Source: UM-FILTER-37-12 sp964344965
Lineage (GTDB): Bacteria > Patescibacteriota > Patescibacteriia > Magasanikbacterales > UBA922
DNA length: 64,000 nucleotides
NCBI GenBank assembly: GCA_964344965.1
Contig: CAYFPJ010000004.1
Location: forward strand, 1-64,000
Direction of reading: 5' to 3'
Shown: in pieces, positions 32,572 to 41,038 of the stretch
Layout of the letters: each line of letters opens with the position of its first letter
Numbering within the stretch: position 1 is the first letter of the stretch
Position numbers and translations under genes: made by a program
The notes under the pieces: generated by a model
What the model saw: the letters and a program-made list of their open reading frames with translations, nothing else
Told to the model about the DNA's origin: nothing
The model's database searches: none

Positions 32572-35548
32572 ACCACTCCTGACAGGAATATTTATAATTG
32601 CAATACTAATCGCTCAACCCACTAGTGCAGAAGAGGTCAATATAGAGATGACTGCAAATAGTGAAGAAATTGTGGTGGAATCAATTGCAATAATATCTGA
32701 AGAAGAGATCATCCCAGATGATATTTTCATTACAAATGAAAATATCACTGAAATGCAGAATGATGTTTCTGAAAATGAAACTAAATTTATCTTCGAAGAA
32801 ACAATAGATGGTAATAATTTCGAAATAATTGCTGATGTCAGTAGTGGGAATAAAACAACTACATTCAGTATAGAAAACCTTTCAGATGCAGTTGCGATAG
32901 ATTCTGTAGAACTCGAAGAAAAAAATGCTGAAGAAGATAACACAGGTACAGATATTCAAGATGAAAAAAATATAGAATCAAACATAGAAACCACCACCAT
33001 CCACCTCCAACTAGAAACTATCGACGGTACCATATTTGATAAAGAAGATTATGTGGTGGAAAGTTGTGAGTATGCTGATCAGTATGTCCTTACTGCTTGG
33101 TGCGCAATCCAGCAAGTAGCTGAAGAAGAAGGTTTGGGGCTGGATTATACAGATTATGGTGGTGATCTTGGTATATTTTTGGTATCAATCACATCAGATT
33201 TTGGTACACACAATTATCCAAGTTTCTTTGTAAATAATGAATGGGGACCCGGTCTTAGCAACTATCATTTACAAGAATATGATCATATTTTACTTGTCGG
33301 AGAGACATACCCCCTAAAACTAGATGTATCCACGACTACGCCAGAAATAGGTACTACTACGACCATATCTGTCTATGAGGCAGGTTATGATGAGAATTGG
33401 AATGCTGGTTGGTTTTTGTCTGTGAGCAGTACAATACTTGTCAATGGAGAAACCGTAGACAGTGACAGTGGAGTTTATCCGCTTGATGTTACCACTACTA
33501 GTGAATATCTGGTCCATGCTGTGAAAGATGGATTTGTGGGGACTGGGGAGTTGACTATTAGTCCTTATAAAATAGAGGAAGCAGCTGCAGAGGTCATAAA
33601 CTACCCCACCACCACCATCCACCTCCAACTAGAAACTATCGACGGTACCATATTTGATAAAGAAGATTATGTGGTGGAAAGTTGTGAGTATGCTGATCAG
33701 TATGTCCTTACTGCTTGGTGCGCAATCCAGCAAGTAGCTGAAGAAGAAGGTTTGGGGCTGGATTATACAGATTATGGTGGTGATCTTGGTATATTTTTGG
33801 TATCAATCACATCAGATTTTGGTACACACAATTATCCAAGTTTCTTTGTAAATAATGAATGGGGACCCGGTCTTAGCAACTATCATTTACAAGAATATGA
33901 TCATATTTTACTTGTCGGAGAGACATACCCCCTAAAACTAGATGTATCCACGACTACGCCAGAAATAGGTACTACTACGACCATATCTGTCTATGAGGCA
34001 GGTTATGATGAGAATTGGAATGCTGGTTGGTTTTTGTCTGTGAGCAGTACAATACTTGTCAATGGAGAAACCGTAGACAGTGACAGTGGAGTTTATCCGC
34101 TTGATGTTACCACTACTAGTGAATATCTGGTCCATGCTGTGAAAGATGGATTTGTGGGGACTGGGGAGTTGACTCTATCACCAATAACAACGACAGGAGA
34201 TCAGACAGAAGAAGAAATAGAAGATGATCCTCCTGGCAATGGCGGGAGCGGAGGAGGCACTTCAAAACCAAATACAGAAACATCTCTAGAAATAATGATT
34301 AACAAAGCTTTTGAATACTTGTATAATGAACAGCTGGAAGATGGCAGCTTTGAGATAACTCCATTTACAGACTGGGTGGCGATTGCCTTTGGTAAGTATG
34401 ATTTTTCTGATGATCTCTTTACAACAGCAAAAAATAATTTAAAAACATTTCTGCAAGATGTATCTGAAAATGAATTAACACTTTTAACTGATTATGAACG
34501 GCACATCCTTGCCCGATCAGCACTTGATCTTGACGGGTATATTTACCAACAAAATATTTTAGATAAATTTGATGGTCAGCAATTTGGTAGTCCCGCTTTG
34601 ATCAATGATGATATATTTGCTATTATTTCTTTGTGTGAAATTGGATACTGCATAAATGAGATAGAAACTGCGGCTGAAAATATCCGGAATGATTTTGTAG
34701 CTGATAATTTTTATGGTATTGATCTGACTGCTGCGGCCATTCGAGCTTTATTATTTATATATCCAAGCACAGATGAAGCTATTGCAAATGCCAAAGTACA
34801 TCTCCAGAAAAACCAAGAATTAGATGGTGGATTCAATAGTGAGGACGGAAGAGTAGATTCCACTAGCTGGGTAATGGATGCCATTGGTAAGATTGGCGAT
34901 ACTAGCTTTGACGGATGGACAAATAATGGTAAAACACCTTTGGATTACCTATCTGAAGTTCAAAATGACGATGGTAGTTTTGGAGAAACCAACAAAGTAT
35001 GGTCTACAGCCTATGGTCTCATAGCTCTATCGCATGACTGGTCACTAGAGCCTGGCACAGAAAATAATCTTGTCAACGAAGATGAAACTACCAAAGAAAA
35101 TAATTCTACAAATCAAAGTAGTGGATCAAATATTGTCATAAATACTACCACTACTACAGAAATAATGATTGACGAGAATCCTACTTCTACTCTTGATTTT
35201 ATTATTGAGACCCCAAACAGCACTCCATCTTCAACTACCAAAGCAGAACAATCGGAAGAAAGCAATGATGAAGAAAAAAAAGGTAATGAAAATGTGAATA
35301 ATAAGTCTACCAAAGACACAGTTTCTGTCGAAATAGTTCCTGAAGTGACACCAGTGAGGGCAATACTAGGTAAAAAAATTAATGACCAAGGTAATAGTAT
35401 CGAAAAAGAAATAATAACTGATGAAAAAAATGAAAAACAAAAAATAGTGCCAGTAAAAAATGAAAATAAATCATTCATAAATATAATCATGAACTTCATT
35501 TACAACATATTTTCTTCTGGTTTAAAATTTTTAAGTAATCTGATATAA
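32558..35548 (+). CDS. Secreted transcobalamin-like protein: two DUF4430 repeats plus alpha/alpha-toroid domain
   Basis: About 996 residues with a signal peptide (cleavage near PTSA-EE). Two tandem units (copy 1 from TTTIHLQLETIDG, copy 2 206 residues later) each combine a DUF4430-like domain (SFFVNNEWGPGLSNYHLQEYD) with a beta-sandwich-like part. A linker and an alpha/alpha-barrel follow with QW-like motifs (QLEDGSFE, QELDGGFNS, VQNDDGSFGE) as in prenyltransferase/terpenoid-cyclase and intrinsic-factor alpha-domains. A Thr/Ser-rich tail ends in a hydrophobic C-terminal helix, a likely membrane anchor. ATG 32558 is chosen because GGAAG lies 7 bases upstream; 32552 and TTG 32540 are alternatives. 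Confidence 0.85.
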   Translation: MKNFKPLLTGIFIIAILIAQPTSAEEVNIEMTANSEEIVVESIAIISEEEIIPDDIFITNENITEMQNDVSENETKFIFEETIDGNNFEIIADVSSGNKTTTFSIENLSDAVAIDSVELEEKNAEEDNTGTDIQDEKNIESNIETTTIHLQLETIDGTIFDKEDYVVESCEYADQYVLTAWCAIQQVAEEEGLGLDYTDYGGDLGIFLVSITSDFGTHNYPSFFVNNEWGPGLSNYHLQEYDHILLVGETYPLKLDVSTTTPEIGTTTTISVYEAGYDENWNAGWFLSVSSTILVNGETVDSDSGVYPLDVTTTSEYLVHAVKDGFVGTGELTISPYKIEEAAAEVINYPTTTIHLQLETIDGTIFDKEDYVVESCEYADQYVLTAWCAIQQVAEEEGLGLDYTDYGGDLGIFLVSITSDFGTHNYPSFFVNNEWGPGLSNYHLQEYDHILLVGETYPLKLDVSTTTPEIGTTTTISVYEAGYDENWNAGWFLSVSSTILVNGETVDSDSGVYPLDVTTTSEYLVHAVKDGFVGTGELTLSPITTTGDQTEEEIEDDPPGNGGSGGGTSKPNTETSLEIMINKAFEYLYNEQLEDGSFEITPFTDWVAIAFGKYDFSDDLFTTAKNNLKTFLQDVSENELTLLTDYERHILARSALDLDGYIYQQNILDKFDGQQFGSPALINDDIFAIISLCEIGYCINEIETAAENIRNDFVADNFYGIDLTAAAIRALLFIYPSTDEAIANAKVHLQKNQELDGGFNSEDGRVDSTSWVMDAIGKIGDTSFDGWTNNGKTPLDYLSEVQNDDGSFGETNKVWSTAYGLIALSHDWSLEPGTENNLVNEDETTKENNSTNQSSGSNIVINTTTTTEIMIDENPTSTLDFIIETPNSTPSSTTKAEQSEESNDEEKKGNENVNNKSTKDTVSVEIVPEVTPVRAILGKKINDQGNSIEKEIITDEKNEKQKIVPVKNENKSFINIIMNFIYNIFSSGLKFLSNLI
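32990..33557 (+). repeat. Tandem coding repeat, unit 1 (DUF4430 module)
   Basis: About 568 bases that recur with no difference I can see at 33608-34175, a spacing of 618 bases (206 codons). The 50 bases between the units are unique. Sequence identity at synonymous positions indicates recent duplication or gene conversion. Confidence 0.92.
33608..34175 (+). repeat. Tandem coding repeat, unit 2 (DUF4430 module)
   Basis: Second copy of the 32990-33557 unit, in frame in the same gene. After it the protein changes to the linker DDPPGNGGSGGGTSKP leading to the alpha/alpha domain. Confidence 0.92.
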
Positions 35549-35946
35549 TGAATTACACTCCAAAAAAAGTCAATATGTATACAAAATTAGGTAAAATTGG
35601 AATGGTAATTACCACTGTACTAATCATTGGTGTTGGATGCAATAGTGTCAAAAAAATCACCTATATTTATAACGTAGAAATCTTCAAGTCAGACATGTAT
35701 TCTGATACTCATAAGATAGAAATGGAAAAAGATAACACAAATCTAGCAGTTCTAACAAAAAAAATTGATCCAGAAGCACAAACACAGTCTATAAACGGAC
35801 AAGAAACAGTGACAAAGCTAGAAGGAGTAATCTCTACTCTCAGCAAAGAATGGAAAATATATATAAATAGTACTAGTCCAGAATTCATTAATCTTGCCGA
35901 CGTGACGGTCCAAGCTTCAGACCAGATTGAATGGCGCTACGAATAA
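35548..35946 (+). CDS. Second small DUF4430-like lipoprotein
   Basis: 132 residues (a start at the internal ATG 35575 is possible). Lipobox IIGVGC, then a compact domain ending WKIYINSTSPEFINLADVTVQASDQIEWRYE, which mirrors the terminal strands of DUF4430 (YINGxxxxxxxxxLxxGDxIEWxYE). Its ATG shares a base with the previous stop (TAATG), so it is translationally coupled. Likely a third surface-exposed partner in corrinoid capture. Confidence 0.75.
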   Translation: MNYTPKKVNMYTKLGKIGMVITTVLIIGVGCNSVKKITYIYNVEIFKSDMYSDTHKIEMEKDNTNLAVLTKKIDPEAQTQSINGQETVTKLEGVISTLSKEWKIYINSTSPEFINLADVTVQASDQIEWRYE

Positions 35947-36491
35947 AAAATATTATGAAAGATAAAAATAAAGTGTTGATAGTCCTTTTATTAATTCTAA
36001 TTGGAGCCTCAGCCAGATTATTCCCACACCCTGCCAACTTCGCTCCAATCGGAGCGATAGCAATATTCGGAGCACTGTACCTGCCGCGAAAAATTGCTCT
36101 TGTTGCTCCCCTACTAGCTATGTTTGCTAGTGACATCTTCATTGGATTTTATAGTTGGCAGATGATGGTGGCAGTGTATTTTGGGTTTGTAATCATGGGG
36201 ATGATTGGTCTTCAAGTCAGGAAAAATAAAAAATTTAGTACTATTCTCGGCGGGACCTTACTAGGATCTTTCCTATTTTTCTTATTAACCAATGCTGCTG
36301 TTTGGGCTTTTGGGACCATGTATACTCTTGATCTATCTGGACTAATGCAGAGTTATTACATGGCTATTCCGTTCTTTAGGAACAGCCTTGCCGGTGATTT
36401 ATTTTATACTGCTGTACTAGTAGGTGCTTTTGAAGGATTGCAATATTATTATAGGATTCAGAATACAAAAAAAGAAATCTTGAATTCTTAA
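35931..36491 (+). CDS. Small integral membrane protein, ECF S-component/DUF6580-like
   Basis: About 186 residues with five or six hydrophobic helices. The opening (LLILIGASARLFPHPANFAPIGAIAIFGALYLPR) and the ASDIFIGFYSWQMMVAVYFGF segment are typical of DUF6580 proteins, which look like substrate-binding (S) subunits of energy-coupling factor transporters. It overlaps the preceding lipoprotein gene by 16 bases; ATG 35955 is an alternative start. As the last gene under the cobalamin riboswitch it is the candidate membrane translocator. No ECF ATPase or T subunit occurs in the window. Confidence 0.8.
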   Translation: MALRIKNIMKDKNKVLIVLLLILIGASARLFPHPANFAPIGAIAIFGALYLPRKIALVAPLLAMFASDIFIGFYSWQMMVAVYFGFVIMGMIGLQVRKNKKFSTILGGTLLGSFLFFLLTNAAVWAFGTMYTLDLSGLMQSYYMAIPFFRNSLAGDLFYTAVLVGAFEGLQYYYRIQNTKKEILNS

Positions 36492-36507
36492 ATCATACAA
36501 ATAATAT

Positions 36508-36541
36508 TATAAAAAACTCTCTTAAATTAAGAGAGTTTTTT
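36508..36541 (+). terminator. Intrinsic terminator closing the cobalamin operon
   Basis: AAAACTCTCTTAA and TTAAGAGAGTTTT form a 12-bp stem with a minimal loop, followed by a T-run. Placed about 20 bases after the last operon gene. Confidence 0.9.
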
Positions 36542-36564
36542 TGTCAGCAATTGTTGAAATATTC

Positions 36565-36759
36565 TTATTTTTCTTCTGGAGAAGAACCTTCTGGCAGATC
36601 ACCTTCTTCAGGAGTTGCAGGAGGAAAAACATCTGCATTAGGATCACTTCTTTCTCTTTGTGCTTCAGCCCCTATGCAATCACAACCTTCTTTCAAGGGC
36701 TTGCCACAAGTTGTACAACACTTTACCTCACCCTCCTTACCACTTCCATATGACACCAT
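36565..36759 (-). CDS. Small cysteine-rich (zinc-ribbon-like) protein
   Basis: 64 residues with CCTTCGKPLKEGCDC near the N-terminus (two CxxC/CxC pairs able to bind zinc), then an acidic, proline-rich disordered tail. Nothing on the other strand is a better candidate in this gap. Convergent to the cobalamin operon. Function unknown. Confidence 0.55.
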   Translation of the reverse strand: MVSYGSGKEGEVKCCTTCGKPLKEGCDCIGAEAQRERSDPNADVFPPATPEEGDLPEGSSPEEK

Positions 36760-36847
36760 ATATTTTTTATTAATTATAATACTATTTTTAACATTGATCT
36801 AAGACTTAAAATTCTATGAACTATGAACCAAGAACTGTGCACTCAGA

Positions 36848-38269
36848 TCACCCAAAGATCTGATCCCCATCATCATAGGTAATATCACCAGAATCAGTCA
36901 TGTATTTTGGGGCAGTTTTTTCAAATTCTGCCACCTTATCTTCTGGTGCAGACAATAGTTCAATAGGTAGACCAACAGGCGGCTCGGAAGTCTTGAGACT
37001 GGCTGTCTGAATCTGTGGAGTAGCAACATGAGACATTGGAAAATGCCAAATTGTAGCCAATTCTTCAATATTCAAGACATAGCGCTTCTTACCTATCCAA
37101 GGATTACGTTTTTTATAGGCTTTCATCATTATATTTTTTCTAAAGTTATCCCTTCTTTCTTTCATGAAATATTCTGTCGATGTAATATATTTTGGCAAAA
37201 GAGCATTGGAGTAGGGATTGTTGAACTGATTCACTGCCCCCACCAAAGAATTTATTCCTCTAGATGGATTGTATACTTCTTTTTTGGCAACATAGACTGT
37301 CCTAATCTTGGTCTTAAATCCGAGCTTGCTGATCTTATTTTCCATAGCTTCAAGCAACTTCTTCTTCCCAGGTGTTAAGTACAAAATTTGATTGGGAGGT
37401 CCATCATCCTTAGAAGAAGAAGTGGATCCACCCTCTGTACGAATTCCTCCAGCCAACTGGGCACTGACCTCTTCAAAACTTCTGGCAAACTCATTTGTGA
37501 GAGGGTTATCAAAGACCCAACCAAGCATGCCTGGCTTACTCTTTTCTTTTTCACCAATAAGTTCTTTGATCTTCTTTATGCATCCCTTTTTCCAACGAAA
37601 TTCCTGTAGAGGCTCGATAATAATTTGATACCACATCTGCTCTCCTGGTCCAATCCTACTGAAACTCTCCAAAAAAGTACCCATAGGATCTTTCAAGACA
37701 GTATCTTTTGAGATGTTGTGTTCAAACTCTTGGTACATACGAATTGGATAGGCCTCATGCTGTGTCAAGACAAAATCAGCTGCCCACATCTTGTGAGTGT
37801 CACTTGGATACTTGTCTGGAATTCCTTCTGTATAATCCTCTACCTCAGTAATTTCTGCTTCTGGATATTGAGCATAGACAGCTGCTTCGATCACATCCTG
37901 GTATTTATCAAGTGTGCGAATCAAAAACTGGATATAACCCTCAATACTCACAATCTCAAAACTAAATTGGTTTTGATAAAATCCATGCCAATACTTCGTA
38001 CCAATACTTGGTACCTCCATCACACTGAATATGTGAGTAAATAGCTGCTCCACAGCTTTGGGGGTCTGTACATTCATCGGAGGAATATCTATAGCCAAAA
38101 GCACGTGTTTAAAATCTTTTTTTAAAATTTTCCTCTTGTAGGAATAGAGCTCATAAAAACCGGCGTACAACAAAAGATACACCAACACAGACCAACCTCC
38201 TGCTGCTATAAATCTATAAATTATTTCAAAAGTTGACTCGCTTGTTATGTAGTCAATGATGATATCCAT
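36848..38269 (-). CDS. Membrane-anchored protein, DUF8128-like (unknown function)
   Basis: About 473 residues from the ATG at 38269. An N-terminal membrane helix (GGWSVLVYLLLYAGFYELY) is followed by a large cytoplasmic part with FSFEIVSIEGYIQFLIRTLDKYQDVIEAAVYAQYPEAEI. That part resembles the N-terminal region of type IV secretion/conjugation ATPases (DUF87-type) and DUF8128 proteins common in Patescibacteria. No Walker motifs here, so it would be a partner of an ATPase encoded elsewhere. Family assignment is tentative. Confidence 0.6.
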   Translation of the reverse strand: MDIIIDYITSESTFEIIYRFIAAGGWSVLVYLLLYAGFYELYSYKRKILKKDFKHVLLAIDIPPMNVQTPKAVEQLFTHIFSVMEVPSIGTKYWHGFYQNQFSFEIVSIEGYIQFLIRTLDKYQDVIEAAVYAQYPEAEITEVEDYTEGIPDKYPSDTHKMWAADFVLTQHEAYPIRMYQEFEHNISKDTVLKDPMGTFLESFSRIGPGEQMWYQIIIEPLQEFRWKKGCIKKIKELIGEKEKSKPGMLGWVFDNPLTNEFARSFEEVSAQLAGGIRTEGGSTSSSKDDGPPNQILYLTPGKKKLLEAMENKISKLGFKTKIRTVYVAKKEVYNPSRGINSLVGAVNQFNNPYSNALLPKYITSTEYFMKERRDNFRKNIMMKAYKKRNPWIGKKRYVLNIEELATIWHFPMSHVATPQIQTASLKTSEPPVGLPIELLSAPEDKVAEFEKTAPKYMTDSGDITYDDGDQIFG

Positions 38270-38280
38270 AGCTGACAAAA

Positions 38281-38442
38281 TTATACTTCAAGTATTTTGT
38301 AAACTCCCAAGTATACAACAATCACAAAAAAGCCGGACCACCACCAACCAAGCTGGCCAGACTTGTATCCAGCAAAGAATGCAAGCAGACAGACAAAAGC
38401 AGCAATGAAAGAGATAAAATGTCTAATAAATTCTTCAGACAT
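38281..38442 (-). CDS. 53-residue membrane protein
   Basis: A short frame on the minus strand, 11 bases upstream of the DUF8128-like gene. It begins MSEEFIRHFISFIAAF and has two hydrophobic helices separated by GYKSGQLGWWW. The position, clean start and stop, and membrane-protein composition support a real small gene in an operon with its larger neighbour. No family known. Confidence 0.6.
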   Translation of the reverse strand: MSEEFIRHFISFIAAFVCLLAFFAGYKSGQLGWWWSGFFVIVVYLGVYKILEV

Positions 38443-38509
38443 AATAAATATTTAACTAATGAATATAGGACTGATATTAAGTTTTACCTATTTTTGACCA
38501 AAAGAGAGC

Positions 38510-38592
38510 CAAAATATTAACTTATTTTTTAGACACAATTGTGTAAGTCCAAAGACGAGTTTCGGGGCTAAAAAATAAGTTAGTATTTTGGT
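38510..38592. repeat. Inverted repeat around 38550
   Basis: CCAAAATATTAACTTATTTTTTAG on the left pairs with CTAAAAAATAAGTTAGTATTTTGG on the right, almost perfectly over 24 bases, with an ACAATTGTGT hairpin inside. It fills the gap between the flavokinase-like gene and the 53-residue gene. Terminator or palindromic repeat. Confidence 0.8.
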
Positions 38593-38660
38593 GGGTTTGA
38601 AAAACTTGATATGAGTTCATAGTTTTAGAAGTATATCACAAAATCTACCTGGTAACTATC

Positions 38661-39023
38661 TCAAGAAGCAGAAACAGATGATAATAATTCTTTTACAGAA
38701 TTTATATCTGCTTTTATTTTTTTTATTAATTCTCTGTCAGATTCAAACTTCTCAATCGAAGCAACCTGCTGGACAGGATCTATCTCCAGATAGTCACCAT
38801 AAAAATCAGGCCCTTTATAATCAATCAAGTAAATTTCAACCTTCCAAACAGGATCTTCTCTCACCACCATTGAGCAAGGATATTTCTTTTTTTTAAAATG
38901 ACACCAAGCAGCATATACACCTGAGCCAAACTTTACTTCTTTTTTTGTACAATCCAAATTGGCCGTAGGAAATCCATAGACCTTACCCATTTTGTCTCCA
39001 CCTATCACTATTCCACCAAACAT
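38661..39023 (-). CDS. Second stand-alone riboflavin kinase-like protein
   Basis: 120 residues, again only the flavokinase module: GGDKMGKVYGFPTANLD (PTAN motif), GVYAAWCHF, and VEIYLIDYKGPDFYGDYLEID with the expected C-terminal catalytic region. Clearly homologous to the 25134 protein (GVYAAW, LIDYxGxDFY, VQQ/YQQISxMExF) but divergent. Located one gene downstream of lumazine synthase, on the same strand. FMN formation is the expected activity. Confidence 0.78.
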   Translation of the reverse strand: MFGGIVIGGDKMGKVYGFPTANLDCTKKEVKFGSGVYAAWCHFKKKKYPCSMVVREDPVWKVEIYLIDYKGPDFYGDYLEIDPVQQVASIEKFESDRELIKKIKADINSVKELLSSVSAS

Positions 39024-39183
39024 AATATAAATTTAAAACTTGTGAACCCCTTCCTGGGCCAGAGAGCCCGAGGGCGTCAGGGTCAAAAGAAATGGAACTG
39101 TGGCAGGGCCACAAAGTGTTTATTTCACTATAGATATTTTATTCTAGTATCTGTGTAATCTATTTTAATCTGTGTAATCAATG

Positions 39184-39636
39184 TCATAAAAGAGCCATCT
39201 CCACTGCTGCCTTACCCCACTCATAGCCACTATTTTTTGAGCCACTAGAACGCTCTATGGCCTGATCCTCTGTCAGACAAGTTAGAACTCCGTAAATTAT
39301 AGGAATATCGTTGTATATACTTAATTTCATGATAGCATTAGTGACTGTCTCAGCAATATACTCAAAATGCATAGTTTCACCCTTGATGAGAGACCCTAGA
39401 CAAACAACTACATCAAGATTATTTTCTTTGATTATTCTGCTAGTGGCAAATGGTATTTCAAAAGCTCCGGGAACATTGCGTATTATGATATTTTTCTCCA
39501 AAACTTCTGATTCTAGCAGAGCCAATTTACACCTCTCAAGCAAGGCGTCTGTAATATGACTATTCCAACGACTTGTCACAATACCTACTTTCAATTTTGC
39601 ACCACTCATCTTACCAAATTCTATACCCTTGCCCAT
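39184..39636 (-). CDS. ribH: 6,7-dimethyl-8-ribityllumazine synthase (RibH)
   Basis: Penultimate enzyme of riboflavin synthesis. About 150 residues with the substrate-binding motifs VTSRWNSHITDALLE, VPGAFEIPF, CLGSLIKGETMHFEYIAE (the catalytic histidine in MHFEY) and PIIYGVLTCLTEDQA. ATG 39636 is the first; the protein could also start at the internal MSGAK. The TTG before it abuts the protease stop. No other rib genes (ribA/B, ribD, ribE) are in the window. Secure identity. Confidence 0.93.
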   Translation of the reverse strand: MGKGIEFGKMSGAKLKVGIVTSRWNSHITDALLERCKLALLESEVLEKNIIIRNVPGAFEIPFATSRIIKENNLDVVVCLGSLIKGETMHFEYIAETVTNAIMKLSIYNDIPIIYGVLTCLTEDQAIERSSGSKNSGYEWGKAAVEMALL

Positions 39637-39651
39637 ACAAATAGCGATCAA

Positions 39652-40914
39652 CTAATTAAGTAAAATTTCGACTGCTTTTTCAAGTCCTTTATCAATATAA
39701 TCAACACTTTCTAGATCCTCCTCCCCTTCTGGTGACACAAACATTTCTTCTACAATTATATCCGGCACAATCCCCTCTCCATCTATCATCCTGTCATCTG
39801 GAGTCAACCATTTGGCAATAGTAAGTTTTATGGCAGACCCATCTGGGAGTACTTCAAAATCCTGAACAGAGCCTTTCCCAAAGGTCTGAACTCCTACAAT
39901 GGTAGCCAATCCGTGATCTTGAAGAGCTCCAGCCACTATCTCTGACCCTGAGGCTGTGCCTCCGTCAACAAGTACTACAGTAGGGATATCTGCTAATCTA
40001 TGTTTACCTCTTGTCTTGTGCTCGTTACTTTTTATATTGGCAAATTGCTCTTTCACTATCACTCCACTGGTGACCCATTCACTAGCTATATCAATAGAAG
40101 TCTCCAAAAAACCACCAGGATTGAGACGAAGATCAAGCACAATACCTTCTGGAGGAGACAAAGCCATCCCTCGGACTACTTTATCAAATTCAGGCCAGGT
40201 TGTTTCATTGAAATAACTTACCCTGATATAGGCAATATTATCTTCTCTCATTTCAAACAAAACAGTTGGCACGTTTATAGTATCACGAATAATTTCTATG
40301 TCTTCGGCAGTATCAAATCCATTGTGAGTGACAGTAAGTGTCACCACCGTACCACCCCCCCCTCGAATTTTGGACACAGCATCTTCGAGAGACATACCAA
40401 ATGTCTCTTCTCCATCAATAGCATATATCTTATCTCCTGCCACCAAACCTGCTTTCTCGGCTGGAGATTCTGGCAAAGGCGCCACAATGATTAGTTGCTC
40501 ATTACGAATACCAATCTCCGCTCCAATTCCTTCAAATTCTCCAGAAAGCCCCTCGGTAAATTCTTTGGCTTTTACAGGAGGAAAATATGTAGAATAGGGG
40601 TCGTCTATACCCTCCACGAGTCCAGAGATTGCCCCATAAAAAAGATCTACATCGCTAATTGACTGATGATCGACATGCTTTTTCTTGATCTTGTCCCATA
40701 TTTCCCAAAATTGCTCAAAACTAACTTCTGGAGACCTTGTCTCAGAATAGAGATCAATAACTTTGCCCAATTCAACCTCACCATTGCTATCAAAAATTTC
40801 ACTTTTAAGTGCATACCCTTGGCCAATATAAAAACCAAAAGCAAAAAATAAAGCTAGTCCAATTAGTATTTTCCAAGTATTTATTTTGGATGAATTTTTT
40901 GTTGATTCTTCCAT
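39652..40914 (-). CDS. ctpA: S41-family C-terminal processing peptidase (CtpA/Prc)
   Basis: 420 residues. One N-terminal membrane helix (WKILIGLALFFAFGFYIGQGYA) anchors the enzyme outside. A PDZ domain follows (about 115-200, GIGAEIGIRNEQLIIVAPLPESPAEKAGL), then the protease domain with LRLNPGG, nucleophile serine in GTASGSEIVAG and catalytic lysine in FGKGSVQ. Cleaves exported proteins at their C-termini. RibH follows directly. Secure. Confidence 0.95.
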   Translation of the reverse strand: MEESTKNSSKINTWKILIGLALFFAFGFYIGQGYALKSEIFDSNGEVELGKVIDLYSETRSPEVSFEQFWEIWDKIKKKHVDHQSISDVDLFYGAISGLVEGIDDPYSTYFPPVKAKEFTEGLSGEFEGIGAEIGIRNEQLIIVAPLPESPAEKAGLVAGDKIYAIDGEETFGMSLEDAVSKIRGGGGTVVTLTVTHNGFDTAEDIEIIRDTINVPTVLFEMREDNIAYIRVSYFNETTWPEFDKVVRGMALSPPEGIVLDLRLNPGGFLETSIDIASEWVTSGVIVKEQFANIKSNEHKTRGKHRLADIPTVVLVDGGTASGSEIVAGALQDHGLATIVGVQTFGKGSVQDFEVLPDGSAIKLTIAKWLTPDDRMIDGEGIVPDIIVEEMFVSPEGEEDLESVDYIDKGLEKAVEILLN

Positions 40915-40918
40915 AAAC

Positions 40919-41025
40919 TAAAGCAAATTAGGCAGAGTACGCAGAATAGGCCAAATAAGCAAAAGATGTAGTGGCATTAATTTCGTATCCTTAATCTGCA
41001 TACTCTGCTTATTCTGCTTTGACTA
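40919..41025. repeat. Inverted repeat (GCAGAGTACGCAGAA type)
   Basis: AAAGCAAATTAGGCAGAGTACG at the left is mirrored by GCATACTCTGCTTATTCTGCTTT at the right. It is upstream of ctpA on the minus strand and adjacent to 145-bp element copy 3, so the whole 300-base gap between ctpA and murA is repeat sequence. Confidence 0.8.
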
Positions 41026-41038
41026 TCCAAGTTTAATA

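Noticed and set aside
33320..34135. Two identical antisense reading frames in the DUF4430 repeats
   Set aside because: They are complementary-strand shadows of the duplicated coding unit, with no start signals of their own.
39030..39183. Possible small gene or RNA between the flavokinase-like gene and ribH
   Set aside because: Only short GGGCC/GGCCC-type hairpins and CTGTGTAATC repeats are seen, and no frame with a plausible start.
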